Assembly (NCBI RefSeq): GCF_963678635.1 | Contig: NC_087062.1 | Location: 22,794,370 to 22,858,369, forward strand | Source: Symsagittifera roscoffensis | Lineage: Eukaryota; Xenacoelomorpha; Acoela; Convolutidae | Length of the DNA stretch: 64,000 nt | Reading direction: 5' to 3' | Part shown: piece after piece, positions 48,431 through 58,983 of the stretch | Layout: each line of letters begins with the position of its first letter | Position numbering within the stretch: position 1 is the first letter of the stretch | The notes under the pieces: model-generated | Databases searched by the model: none | The model's input: only the letters and a program-made list of their open reading frames with translations | What the model was told of the DNA's origin: nothing | Made by a program: the position numbers and the translations under genes

Positions 48431-48592
48431 ATTTTTTGGTTTAACACAATTTTTTTTCCTGGAACATGTCAAATTTTAATTTTTTATGAATTTAAAGTTT
48501 TTATATAGTTATGTTTATTTAGACTACAAATTTATATTCTTCCATCTTCAATCAACCCACAAAGTATAAGCAGGATAGGTTGCCTTTTTTTA

Positions 48593-48977
48593 ATGTCTAT
48601 CCGTTTTTGCCAACGGAAGATGTTTCAGATGATGCTTTGCACAAGGAATGTGTCTATAGGGCTTCAGAAAGAAGAATTCGACAAGGCGGGTGTCAGATTG
48701 CCATTTGACGCAATGTTCAGAAAAGTTCCCCTCCTGGACCCCACGAACAAATATTTGTGCCTAATTGACCGTATTATGGAGAGTACACACTTCAGAAATG
48801 GTGGTCTCAAAATTCTCGAAAGAAGAGAGAATGAGTTGCTTCAGCCCAATGTTTTGTAACTCAAGCGATTCGAAAAACATGAAAAAACTTGAAAAATCGG
48901 AGTATATCAGCTGCGAGTTTGTAAGCCGGCAGCGAACGTTATCGAAAATTTTTGCAGTGCGGCGGAACATGCTCTAA
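48593..48977 (+). other. Unrecognised open frames
   Basis: An 88-codon frame with VRLPFDAMFRKVPLLDPTNK and a following overlapping frame look more protein-like than the AT-rich surroundings, with normal codon composition. No family recognised. They lie between Penelope-like element A and a plus-strand retroelement tail and may belong to either a third element or the tail's upstream part. Confidence 0.3.
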
Positions 48978-49171
48978 ACGGATAGGCACTCCATAACTCT
49001 AGAGCATCTAGTAAAATGTAAAAATGAATGATAGCCAATTTTCGCAAGCACTTCTCCCGCAGCCAAAGGTGGCTTGGTTGTTTCTTCCGTTCGCGTACTG
49101 GCTTTAACGGCTTTTTTAGCCTAAGCAGCGAGAGCGAAAGCTAGCTTAAGTGTGAATTTGAATTCGGGCAC

Positions 49172-50050
49172 GAGGATGGAACATATGATGATGGATTAGA
49201 ACTCTGGTTTGACTCAGCAGCATGTGAAGTAGCTCCAAAAAACAAGTTCCAAGGAAAATGGGCGGAGCCGATTATTGATAGAAAAATTTCTCAAATCATT
49301 TTGAAACTAGAACCGATTTATGTAAAACGGTTCAATGCTTACCAGGATAAGCTCGGGTCCCAATGGTTGAATGTGATACCGTTTAAAAATCTAAGAATAA
49401 AATTTTCAAATCAATTGATTAGAAATGCAATTGGACTCCGCCTAGGTTCAAAAGTTTGTGAAAAACATATATGCCTTTGCAGATAGGATGTAACCAAAGA
49501 TGGATAGCATAATCTATCTTGTCTCGTAAGTGCAGGGAGATTCTCTGCGCTTTCAAAATTGAATGCTGGTGTAAAACAAAACGCGCCTCTGCTCAGATTC
49601 TTTCTTTTTTAGAGCACCTACTCTCCGCAGGACAGATCAGAAGCGACCACACGGTTTGACGCCCGTCCAATAGGCTGTTGATACGAAGTTCTTGTGGGAT
49701 GTATTGATAGCTGACTCCCCAGCCCCCAGTAGAATAAGCGCGGGATTAGTTTGTAACTCCGGAGCGGCCGCGGCCAAGGCCAAGGCCGAGGCGGAAAATC
49801 GAAAAGCTGACAAAAATAGAGATTTATTAAATGCTGCAATTTTTTTTCAACAAAAATTTTTGTAGTTAAATGTACCACCGGCCTAAGCACTGATATTTTT
49901 CCGAATACATATTCTAAGAACTCGAGCACGTGTACCGAAAAACTCATTGCAGGTAGTTTCTTAAGCATAGAATCTCCCTCGCAAACAGAGATTCTCCTCC
50001 GTTGGATAATTGCGATGATTTTTTTATAGAGCCAAGGGAACAAAAATGCA
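49172..50050 (+). pseudogene. Retroelement pol C-terminal fragment, broken
   Basis: Frame 1 (49172-49486): GKWAEPIIDRKISQII, then GSQWLNVIPFKNLRIKFSNQ, IRNAIGLRLGSKVCEKHICL. Frame 2 from about 49614: RTDQKRPHGLTPV, LWDVLIADSPAPSRI, a run of AAAAKAKAEAENRKADKNRD. This combination (WL..LP...LG..LS....R.AVGLRLG..VC..H.C.C, then RPDG...WDVT..DS.APS) is one I know from C-terminal regions of animal retroelement polyproteins; the RPDG..WD part looks like a PD-(D/E)xK-type nuclease motif. The RT itself is not recognisable upstream. The frames are shifted relative to each other and contain stops, so this is a dead 5'-truncated fragment. Clade not assigned. Confidence 0.55.
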
Positions 50051-50699
50051 GCTTCAAATAAGTATATGATAGACCCATACCCTCATATCAAGTCTGTTTT
50101 TTTGAGTAATTTTCAACTCAGGTTTTTTTGTGCAGGTTTTAGTTTTCCAAATCTGGTTGACGTTATCCCAAACCATCTACTCTCTCTACTTCTATCCACA
50201 TTATACTTGACGGTTCCATATCTGGAAAATTGTTAAAATTTCGACGGTATATTGTGATGAAGGAACATTTGAATATAATTTCGGTTACTATAATATTTTC
50301 GTTTTTCTGATTATTCAGCTGTTTCTCAAACTTAACAAAAAATTATGGAATGCAAAAATTGCCATTGAAACTTTTAATCACTGATTTCTAATTCAGATAT
50401 AAGTGCTAGTTTGGGACTGCATTAAAATTTTGAATTCAAACAAATGTTTTTGCTCATTTTTGGACGTTTTTAGAATTTCAAAATGTAAAATATCTGTACA
50501 AAATGATCAAGAATTATAAAAAGTGTCTACACGTCATTATTTCAAACCTTAAAAATTTTAACCAATTACAACTTCCTAAATATAACAAAAAATCTGTGTT
50601 AACTATTATGTAACAATTTTATTCATATAGTCACAAATTTCTGAGAGTTTTTTTTACAACTTCGTTGAGTCTCTAATTTTAAACTAACATGTAAGTTTT
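50051..50699. other. AT-rich spacer, nothing recognised
   Basis: No coding or repeat signal seen between the retroelement fragment and Penelope-like element B. Confidence 0.4.
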
Positions 50700-52990
50700 T
50701 GCAGTAATTTTTGTTTTGTTCAACTATTTTTGATTTCTGGAACTAACCCTACTTCTAAACTCGTTGCGCGTCTTAATTATTGATCTCTCTTTCCCAATTT
50801 GCAGCGCCTCTAATATAAGTAACCTATTGCTTCTGGAGGCATGGCCGATTATCTTCCAATTAATCGTGACTTTACTTCCACACTGCTGTCTAATTGGGGT
50901 ATCCTCTTTTCAGTCTTCTTTAATCCTGTGGGCGAGATGTCGGACCATCTGACCGACATAGATGGATTTGCACCTACAACAATCAAATCTGTACACCACT
51001 TTTGATTTCAGTTCACTGGAAAAGGAGGATTTTAAAGAGGGCATACAAGTTTTCAATTCCTCGTCGTGAAGTTTTATGCTCAAGGGTGTTATCGCAAATT
51101 TTTTTTTGCTAGCGTCTGACTGTGATTCCGCCGATATTGAACCATCAAGATGCGTGGTGAATCGCTGCTATAATCACAGGGCTTCCTTTTTCGGCCATGT
51201 TCTTTTTAGTTTTGCCCTCCCCGATAATCTTTTTAAGGGCTTGTGATGCAACCCGCGACGACCAATTCTCCGGATATTGGTTATCCAATCACTGTTTTCG
51301 GTTGATTTCCATGGCATTATCATAATTTTCCCATGTGGACGTGCTGCAGAAAACGCGGTGAACAGTTTCTTCAATCACATTTCTCTTGTACTGAAGGGGA
51401 GAGCAAATTCTAAAATTTAGTATGTTAACTGCATCTGTTGGTTTCTGATACAATCTACACTTACTTTTCCTATTTTTGTCAACACTTTTTCGTAAATTCA
51501 AAAGTAAGTAAATTCAAATGTGTTTGGCGTCTCTATTGTGAACTGAATTGTTGGATGCAGTAATTTTGCTGCCCGTAGCACCTCTTTAGGATCATCATTC
51601 ACTGTTCCCACTATATCGTCACGGTAACAGAGCTTGCTGCTCTGATTTTTTTCTTCGTTATCACGCTTCATTTTCTACAGTACCAGACGGTTTCATTTAT
51701 AATTCATTTTTCATCATCTAATTTATCACCGTATTTTACGTGATACGAGTTCAAACAGCATTCAGATTCCACACTTTCCGACCTGTACGTGACCTTCTTA
51801 TTGCACTCGGGACATATTCCATGATTATTTTTTTCGGTTATAAACATTTCGGGAATATCCCTTGATAGTGCAGATTTGTACTGCTTCAGCCAAAGATTTG
51901 CTAAAATAACGACAAGAGATGCCCCCATTGCCAACCATCTTTCTGAACTTACCATGTTTAATTGCACTTGAAAGGAACTTGACTAACTGCCTTGTTCAAT
52001 AGCCATGTTCAATTTGTTCAAATCTTTTTGGTTTTCCTAGCAATTGATGGTGGTTCATCTTGCTCATACAGGTTCTCAGAGCTATGTCTATTTTTACTTT
52101 GAGTGGAAAATTTGTATTCAAACTCTTCAAATCTAGTGATGTCACGTTTTATTCAACTCAAGACAAATGCTCTTTAAGATTTCTCTCGTTTCTAGCGAGT
52201 TGGTTTCGATGTTTGCGCCCTCAGTTTTCTTTTTAAAAGTTGCAAGAACTTTGTTCAAGTTATAATAAGAGCTAGCAAAGAATAAGATGACCGGTCTCAT
52301 TGGGGTAGTATCTTTATGCAGCTTCAGTAACTCATAACACCAGGCGGGCTGCTGCTCCCCAGTAGACCTCATCCTTGTGTGAGATTCTCACTTAATTCGT
52401 CATTTTTTTTCGCATAGACAACATTTCCTTAGTGATATCTTTTTATATCTTCTTAACAATCCAATCACTTGTTCCTTTGCTTTCGCTGAATTGATTTGAA
52501 GCTAATCAATCAGATAACTTGTTCTCGTAGGTATCCTTCCTCATTACTCAAAAACCAACACCCTTGTCATACGGTACCGCAACTTATCGATTGCTCTTCA
52601 GCTTATCCATTGGGTCTTCTCAACGCTCTTGTCAGATAGTGTTTGTTTCACCCTATAAACATAGGCTTTTGCCACTTCTTGGATCTCACAAAAGGCCTCC
52701 CCAAGAATTTTCCGATTTTGTAGATCAAAAGAAAGATGTAAATGTCGGCCAGAAAATTTAACCATGACAGGATGTTTCGGCTCTAATACCCAATCTGGTA
52801 ATGGAAAATCATCATGAGCTTTTGCCGAACCCTCACCTTGCTTCCCTAGAAGTCGAACTTGCTTTTCTGATAGTTTCCCTTGTTTCCCTAGAAGTCGATT
52901 TTGCTTTTCTGATAGTTTCATTAGTTTCTTTTGATGGGTCTCTTTAAGTGTTGTTGTTTGATTCTGAGAGTTTGTCCAAAAAATGACATT
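50700..52990 (-). mobile_element. Penelope-like retroelement B (RT, PHD-like finger, GIY-YIG)
   Basis: Minus-strand order: an N-terminal frame 52921-52598 with a duplicated KLSEKQxRLLGKQG block and LPDWVLEPKHPVMVKF; DKGVGF; WCYELLKLHKDTTPMRPVIL and SSYYNLNKVL (RT fingers) at 52372-52142; MGASLVVILANLWLKQY (motif B) at about 51930; a cysteine-rich insertion CPECNKKVTYRS...ECCLNSYHVK (51870-51730); CYRDDIVGTVNDDP (motif C, 51626-51615); NLRICSPLQYKRNVI at 51440; then GIY-YIG starting VVYRFDCCRCKSIYVGQ (about 50995-50940) and ending LLILEALQIGKERSIIKTRNEFRSR. Interrupted by stops. It differs clearly in sequence from element A, so the two are separate lineages or old copies. The 53.0-54.0 kb palindrome abuts its 5' side. 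Confidence 0.88.
51700..51880 (-). other. PHD-like zinc finger inside Penelope-like RT (element B)
   Basis: CPECNKKV, about 13 residues, then ESECCLNSYHVK, aligned with the same block of element A (NGVCP, KKGVESEPCLN, YRVNCG, 47710-47550). The consensus from the two copies, CxxC...CxxCLNxYHVxC followed in element A by a CC/C pair, is the PHD finger spacing. In both it lies between the motif with (A/G)(M/S)GxxL and the YxDD motif. Confidence 0.6.
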
Positions 52991-53008
52991 ATACCTTGTT
53001 CAAACACC

Positions 53009-53990
53009 TCGAAGCATCGTTCAAACACGGAGAAGAAATCGCTAAGGAGAAATAAGTTGGAGAGATGAAGACTGATGGACAGAGGCGAGGAAAATCTTGA
53101 GCCGACTGACGAGGAGGCTTCAACGAAAAGGTTGAGTTAGATTTGAATTATTTGTGTTGCTTTGTGTCACTTGAGGTTCCTCGGGGCCTGCAAAACAATG
53201 AGCAGAGCTGTATTCCCACCTTCAATCTTGATTCGGACCTTAAAAAAGGAACTAGTTCGGAAATTAGTCAATGAATAATCGTCCATTTATGTTAAATTTA
53301 TCAACTGCCACAATTGTGTTAAATTTCTGAGAGTTTTTCCAGAAAATGACATTAAACCTGATTTTTTGAGGTTCAGGGTACCGAAAAAAAGAGTGTTTTT
53401 GAACCAAGCGGTACACAGTTTTCAGACAAAAACTTCTGAGATCGGAGATTACCGAAGGCCAAAACTTCTCATCTACACCCCTCTGTACTGCGCTTCTCGC
53501 TTATACTACTTTGCCCTCGACGTTTTTCTAATATGTCTTGGCCTTCTTAATCTCCGTTCTGAGAAGTTTTTGTCTGTAAACTGTGTACCTCTTGGTTTAA
53601 AAACACCCATTTTTCCGGTACCTTGAACCTCAAAAAATCAGGTTTAATGTTATTTTCTGGGAAAACTCTCAGAAATTTAACACAATTGTGGCAGTTGATA
53701 AATTTAACATAAATGAACGATTATTCACTGACTAATTTCCGAACTAGTTCCTTTTTTAAGGTCCGAATCAAGATTGGAGGTGGGAGTACAACTCTGCTCA
53801 ATGTTTTGCAGGCCCCGAGGAATCTCAAGTGACACAAAGCAACACAAATAATTCAAATTTAACTCAACCTTTTTGTTGAAGCCTCCTCGTCAGTCGGCTC
53901 AAAAGTTTCCTCGCCTCTGTCCATCAGTCTTCATCTCTCCAACTTACTTCTCCTTAGCGATTTCTTCTCCGTGTTTGAACGATGCTTCGA
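53009..53990. repeat. 982-bp palindrome, arms about 455 bp
   Basis: TCGAAGCATCGTTCAAACAC at 53009 is mirrored by GTGTTTGAACGATGCTTCGA ending 53990. The arms stay aligned inward to about 53465 and 53535 (for example ACTTCTGAGATCGGAGATTA versus TTAATCTCCGTTCTGAGAAGT) with about 5 percent mismatch by eye, leaving a loop of about 70 bp. A short third piece (CTGAGAGTTTGTCCAAAAAATGAC) lies just outside at 52966. Confidence 0.92.
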
Positions 53991-54117
53991 CAAAAAAGCT
54001 GGAAGGTTGTCCTGGTGTTCGAACACAATCTGCTAAGACTTTAGTTCCAGCTGGATGTCATGGTGCAGTGCCTGATATTCGTTCATCAGCTTCGTTGTTC
54101 TTTTTTTCTTTGATATG

Positions 54118-54515
54118 AGACACTTATTAGTAGGATGACCAGAATACCCGAGCTGAGCAGCTGGTTCCTGATATCTGATGTACCCTTTCTCTGCCAGTAT
54201 ACAATTGCGCTGATGTTTGTCAGTCTGTTAAGGATTTCTACCAATTCCTCTGCAGTGCAAGCTTTGTAATTGTTTGTGCGGTGGCTGTTGATCGTGCCAC
54301 ACCACCACTTGTCGTTTTTCTGCTAGAAGTGCTCAGCAGAGTAGGCTTGGGAGGTTATTTTGTGGTTTCGTGATGTTCGCGTTTAAGGAAAGTCATCGAA
54401 TACCCGATCATTTGGGCAGCAATTGTTCATTTTCAGGGTTGCTAAGGTAATCCAGGGTGTGGTAGAGTGAGCTAGCCGCTACAATGTAGATCATTTAATA
54501 AGTTTATCGCAACAA
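54118..54515 (-). pseudogene. Unrecognised coding remnant, frameshifted
   Basis: On the minus strand a frame reads KWWCGTINSHRTNNYKACTA, EELVEILNRLTNISAIVYWQ, RKGTSDIRNQLLSSG and is continued after a frame change by PTNKCLISKKKRTTKLMNEY, QALHHDIQLELKS. It begins after TTGTTGCGATAAACTTATTAAA, a 22-bp string shared (one mismatch) with the 5' end of the LINE at 62910-62888. It might be the 5' coding part of Penelope-like element B split off by the palindrome, or ORF1 of a LINE relative. Family unknown. Confidence 0.35.
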
Positions 54516-55160
54516 TTTTGTTTTCTTGAATTTTGTTTTAATTTGATTGTCAAAAAGTTTGATTAATTTAGATTTTCTTTCTTACAATTATTGCAATAAT
54601 TGGGTCCAAATTTTGGTTGTAGCTTGCAATGTTCAATTATGGCATTGGAAATTCAATTTAAGTGTGCCAGTCGGTCATATCTGAAGGTTTGACTTTGAGA
54701 AACACGAGAATACGTAATTTTGGAGTGAGGTTTTAATTTTCAAAATTTCGAATGGAGCCTGTCATGCTCAGTTTTCTCGTACCAACTGAAAACAAAAAGT
54801 GAAAAATCAGAACATCCGAGTTTACAATTGCGGGAAAATACTCAAGAAAAACAGCAGCAAAATTGCTATTCGCAATTTCCAGATATAAAATAGGACACGA
54901 GTAGAGCTGTCTTATCCCGAAATAGGAGGAGAGATAATAAAAAGAAGAGAGGACAACTGTTCGGAACAAACTAGAGTGAACCTTTAATGGAAAGGTGGAC
55001 AGCTTGAGTGTCCCAATGGTTCACACAAAAACTCCAATTCTAGAGCCAGAACTTACTTCTGTAACCAAAACTGACCAGTATTAAACTTATCTAGTTATAT
55101 TATCTAATTCTTGAGTTGCTTACCAATTTAATTACTCCTTGTACTCGAGTGCATCAACAT

Positions 55161-57247
55161 GTGAGTCCCTAATTTAATTTTCTCGAGTGTGTTTTATGAT
55201 TGTTATGTTGAGGTAAGGTGAGTTTTAGGTTGATCCATCTGAAATGGATCAAAGTTCCACTGTCCAATAAAAAGTAACTTAACGGATTGTTCCGACCCTG
55301 TTTTTAACGGCGTTCATGTATTTTGGGTATTTTGAGACCTAAGTATGGGAACGTTCTTATTTTCTAGAGTGGGGGATATTTTGGTAGTAGCCTTTAAGCT
55401 GTAACGGGTTCTAGTCTCATGTCGCAAGCGAACCGAATTGGCTCCGACCGTTCTTGAGGTAGAAAAACACAAGAGATAGTGTCCCTGACTCTTGAGCCAA
55501 TGGTTATAGGGCCTATTTTTCTTAAGCCTCATATGTGACCGAAGTAGGCGACTGTTACAAAGGCCAATTAATTGCATTGATTAATTGCCCGTTCCTAGTG
55601 TTTGGTTTCTTACTATAAATACCGCACATTATTCTCCCGATCAAATCAAAATTTGTTACACCTTTGTTATAATTTTGCTTATATCGAGTTTTAACCCATA
55701 ATAGGGAATTTGTTTTTTATATTGTAGAAGTGGTAGTAGTTACTTTTCAAATTGCGATCTATAAACTTCGTGGTTTATAATAATAATAATAACCAAGGAT
55801 TTAGGAATATAATCCAAGGGTTCGCTTAAAACCCAGTCATTGCATTGTTCAAAGTTTAGTTTTCGGTTATAAGTGTAAGTTTCTTCAGGTCTCCACAGTT
55901 GTTGCATTCGCATAAAATGCGCCAAGTGCATGTATCTGATTCGTTTTATTTTTTCACGGCTTCAGATTGACATATCATTTCATTTATTTACAGCTTTGTT
56001 TACAGCGTTTTTGCCTGGATTTCAATTTTCAGTAGTTTTGCAGTTTTATCGTAGGATTAATTTTTGGCTTCCAAGGCAGTTTTTCTCGGAAAATCGAACA
56101 ATTACTAATTTTGTTTTCTTATCAATCTACCTTGCAGCAAATCAGACTTTTTTCCCGAAAATAATTGAAACGAAAGAATTTTAGGACTGCTTTCATGGGT
56201 TTTCAGAAATTAATTAAAAATTTAAATGCGGGCTTCCCTATCTCAACCGTATTAACGTAAGATTTGTTGTATGTTCAAGCACCGCCCTATCTGAGCATGT
56301 TTTTTTTTCGCTTTAAAATGGGCATTTGCGGCGTACGAAAGTCATCTTTGGTGTTCAGTGCCTGCCTTTTCCTGCGAATATATTTTGTCTTCGAGTTTTG
56401 GCTGCTCCAACAAGCGATGAAATGGTCTTCAACAGGCGTGCTTTTGCGACCGTGCTCAGTGATCCGCATACCCAGGTGTCGGATCGTTTGACCAGCATAG
56501 ACCCCTCCACATGAGAAACAATTGATTTTGAAGGAACTACTAATGAAAGAACTTCTGCACGGTTAAGCAACGGTCCATTTCGCCAAGATTTAACTTTCAT
56601 CTGAACATCGGTTTTCGTTACGTTTAGAGAAACGTAGCAGTCGTTCACTCAAGTCGGATATGAGGTTAAGAAGGATAGGCTCTATAGCCATTGGCCAAGG
56701 GCCAGAGACATTATCGCTTGTGTTTATACATTTTAATCTGTCGGATTCAATTCGTGGTTAGCTTTGGACAATGGGATTTTAAGATCGTTACACTACTACC
56801 AAAATACCCCCCCCCCTTAGATCCCCCAAAATACTACCCCTTAAGAAATAAGTGTAACAGTCGTTCACTCAAATCTCACATGAGGCTAAGGAAAATAGGC
56901 TCTATAACCAATTATTGAAGTGTCAGAGACACTCTCTCTTAAGCTTTTACATCAATCAGTCGGAACCATTTCGCGGTTTGTTTATGACATGGAGGTTTCG
57001 GAGAGTTACAACGGATACCAAAATATCCCCCACTCTAGATATAAATAGGCACACCCCAAGGTCGGGTCTCCAAATATCTAAAACACGCGAAAGCCATCAA
57101 ATACAGGGTTGGGACCTCAAGTAAAAAAATATTAGTTTTTCTTAGACAGCGTACATTTGATCCATTTCAGTTGGATCAATTTAAAACTCGCCTTACCTCA
57201 TCATAGTCAGATAAAATACACTCAAATAATTAAAATCAGAGACTCAC
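55161..57247 (-). mobile_element. Penelope-like 3' fragment between inverted repeats (element C)
   Basis: Outer arms 55161-55590 and 56630-57247 are inverted copies: GTGAGTC...GAGGTAAGGTGAGTTTTAGGTTGATCC on the left matches the reverse complement of the right end. The right arm carries a tandem duplication of about 225 bp (56640-56850 and 56860-57070, both with AGGCTCTATANCCA and CAGAGACA). Between the arms, minus frame 56560-56290 reads CFSCGGVYAGQTIRHLGMRI, TEHGRKSTPVEDHFIAC, a GIY-YIG endonuclease with intact YAGQT and a histidine-rich second motif. No RT remains. Penelope-like elements are known to have terminal repeats that can be inverted. A (TAA)n run is at about 55779. Confidence 0.75.
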
Positions 57248-57855
57248 GGCAGCTGGACAAGTCTGGATTTAGTTCCAAAAATTCAGTTCCGAAAATTAAA
57301 TAAGACCCAAGAAGTTTAAAATAGTAATGCTCAAGAAGTTTTTATAAAACTCGAGAAGTTCTGGACCGTCAGTTCAGTTGATTGGGATATTCCCCAGTTG
57401 ATCAGGATAGTAATTTATTTGTGCTGGAAGCTCTTGACTCACTCTCTCTCGCTCTCTGGACTGTCGCACCCAGTCGTTAAACTCTATCCGGAACAAGACA
57501 AGCGAATAGCAATTTGGCTACAGTTCGATTTTGAGTCTTTCTCGCATTTTCATTTCGGCTGTTCTGATTTTTGACTTTTGCGTTTATGTTGCTGCGTGAA
57601 ACATAAGCATGACGGGGCCAAGAAGAAATCAATTCGAACCAAAATACGATTTTTTTTTATATGAATACGTAATATGGGCCCCATTGCCAGTCTCTAAATA
57701 CGTAATATGTAAACATCCAAATTGTTTTGATTAAGATCATTAAGAAAAAAAGCCCATGAAATGTTTCAGATTTAATGAGTTGTGGACCGCGAGGTCAGTT
57801 GATTAGGAAGCTTTCCCACTCAAGAATGATTATGGTCTTTTGAAACTTCCTGCTT
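57248..57855. other. Spacer, nothing recognised
   Basis: AT-rich with short repeats such as TACGTAATATG (57667 and 57698). No coding signal. Confidence 0.35.
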
Positions 57856-58223
57856 TTCGGGTGTGTTTTATTTTTTTAACTTTTTTGGTCAAACTGTTTT
57901 CCAATTGGCCTATTTTTATGTGACTGTCGAATATGTCCAAGTTCTATTTTTTCGTTCAGATCTTGTTATCGCACCACACAGGAATAAAACGACAGTAAGG
58001 TGAAAAAAAATTTTTTTTTGTTTTTTTTTTGAAGTCTGTCGGGATATTCTGTGCTGCTCAGTAACCTTGTTTTCCACGCAAAATCAGATACCACAATGAT
58101 TTCAATGGGTCGAGTGATATATCAAATTGAATTCCTTTCAGTCCTGTTTCGAACCGCAAATGAGAAAAGTTTTTAAAAGTTTTCGCAGTGTCGAGAAAAC
58201 CGGGTTTAACATTTTTGGTTCTA
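57856..58223 (+). repeat. Fourth copy of the 0.85-kb unit, internally deleted, interrupted by a LINE
   Basis: TTTTCGGGTGTGTTTTA at 57856 matches S3 of the unit. At 58049-58100 S5 (GATATTCTGTGCTGCTCAGTAACC) runs directly into the S3 end (TTGTTTTCCACGCAAAATCAGATAC), so the middle is deleted. The following CCTTTCAGTC...GTGTCGAGAAAACCGGGTTTAA aligns with 43978-44040 and 44935-44960, breaks near 58223, and resumes at about 62920 (TTCAATTTCGAGCGAGTACTGCGATC versus ATTTTCGAGCGAGTAAAGCGATC at 44977). Confidence 0.7.
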
Positions 58224-58983
58224 AGTAGTAGTAGTAGTAGTTGAGGCTTCTGGGAAGTCACGCTTCCCAAGGGTTTATGAGTCCCGTCATTTACATGTTT
58301 TCATCAAGTTAAGTTTGAGTTTCGAGTTTTTTCCAGTTGTTACAGTGAATGCATCTGCAGATAATTCTCCAAGTGCATCTGTTTAGATAATTGAATTTTC
58401 TGACAAAGTAATCCCAATAAAGTTTGCTTATTGATTTTTTGTCAAGTTGGTTCCCATATTCTTCGTATGTAAGAGTTGAATGTAAGAGTTATAGCATTGG
58501 CGTCCCAACAGATTTTGAAACGCCGACTTGAGTAAAATTTTCAACCCTTGCAATGGCTTGGCCTTTTAACAGAACAACATAGGTACTTCTTAAATTTGTG
58601 TCAAATGAAATTTCTTAAGCATTTTAATATACGATATAGTTGAAACGTGCAATAACTTTTTCGTTAAACATGCAAAACTAATACGTTGCAAAGCTTTAAC
58701 ATGCAAACATTGGGACTTCTTAAACATGTAAGCTTAGGAACTTCTTAAACATGTGTCAAATGAAACGCCAATTAAATAATAGATAGATAGATAGATTTGA
58801 AGCATAAACTACGAAAATTTCGGAAAAAATTCAAAATGCAATGCTTTAGAAAAAACATCGGAAACAAGGATAGCCGGTTACTGTGAATAGCCGGATAAGT
58901 TCGGTGTCGTTCATTTTGGCGGATAGATTTCCTCTTAAATTTAGTAATTTACATTTACTCGTATTTGTCGTCATTAAGTTTTC
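58224..58983. other. 3' junction region of the LINE insertion
   Basis: Begins with (AGT)6 at 58224-58241 and includes (TAGA)4 at about 58780-58796. On the minus strand the RT frame, after a TAA in the WC-stop-ENLM context, stays readable (NTSKCKLLNLRGNLS) to about 58900. GGATAGCCGGTTACTGTG at 58871 is the reverse complement of a piece of S5 of the tandem unit. This suggests nested rearrangement rather than a simple LINE 3' end. Confidence 0.45.

Noticed and set aside
49160-49175. GAATTCGGGCACGAGG resembles a cDNA-library EcoRI adapter, and GCGGCCGC at 49764 a NotI site, as if vector or cDNA contamination
   Set aside because: The second site is explained by coding for an Ala/Lys/Glu run conserved in the retroelement tail, and the first has an extra G and lies in the open frame that leads into the same tail. 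Contamination is not needed.
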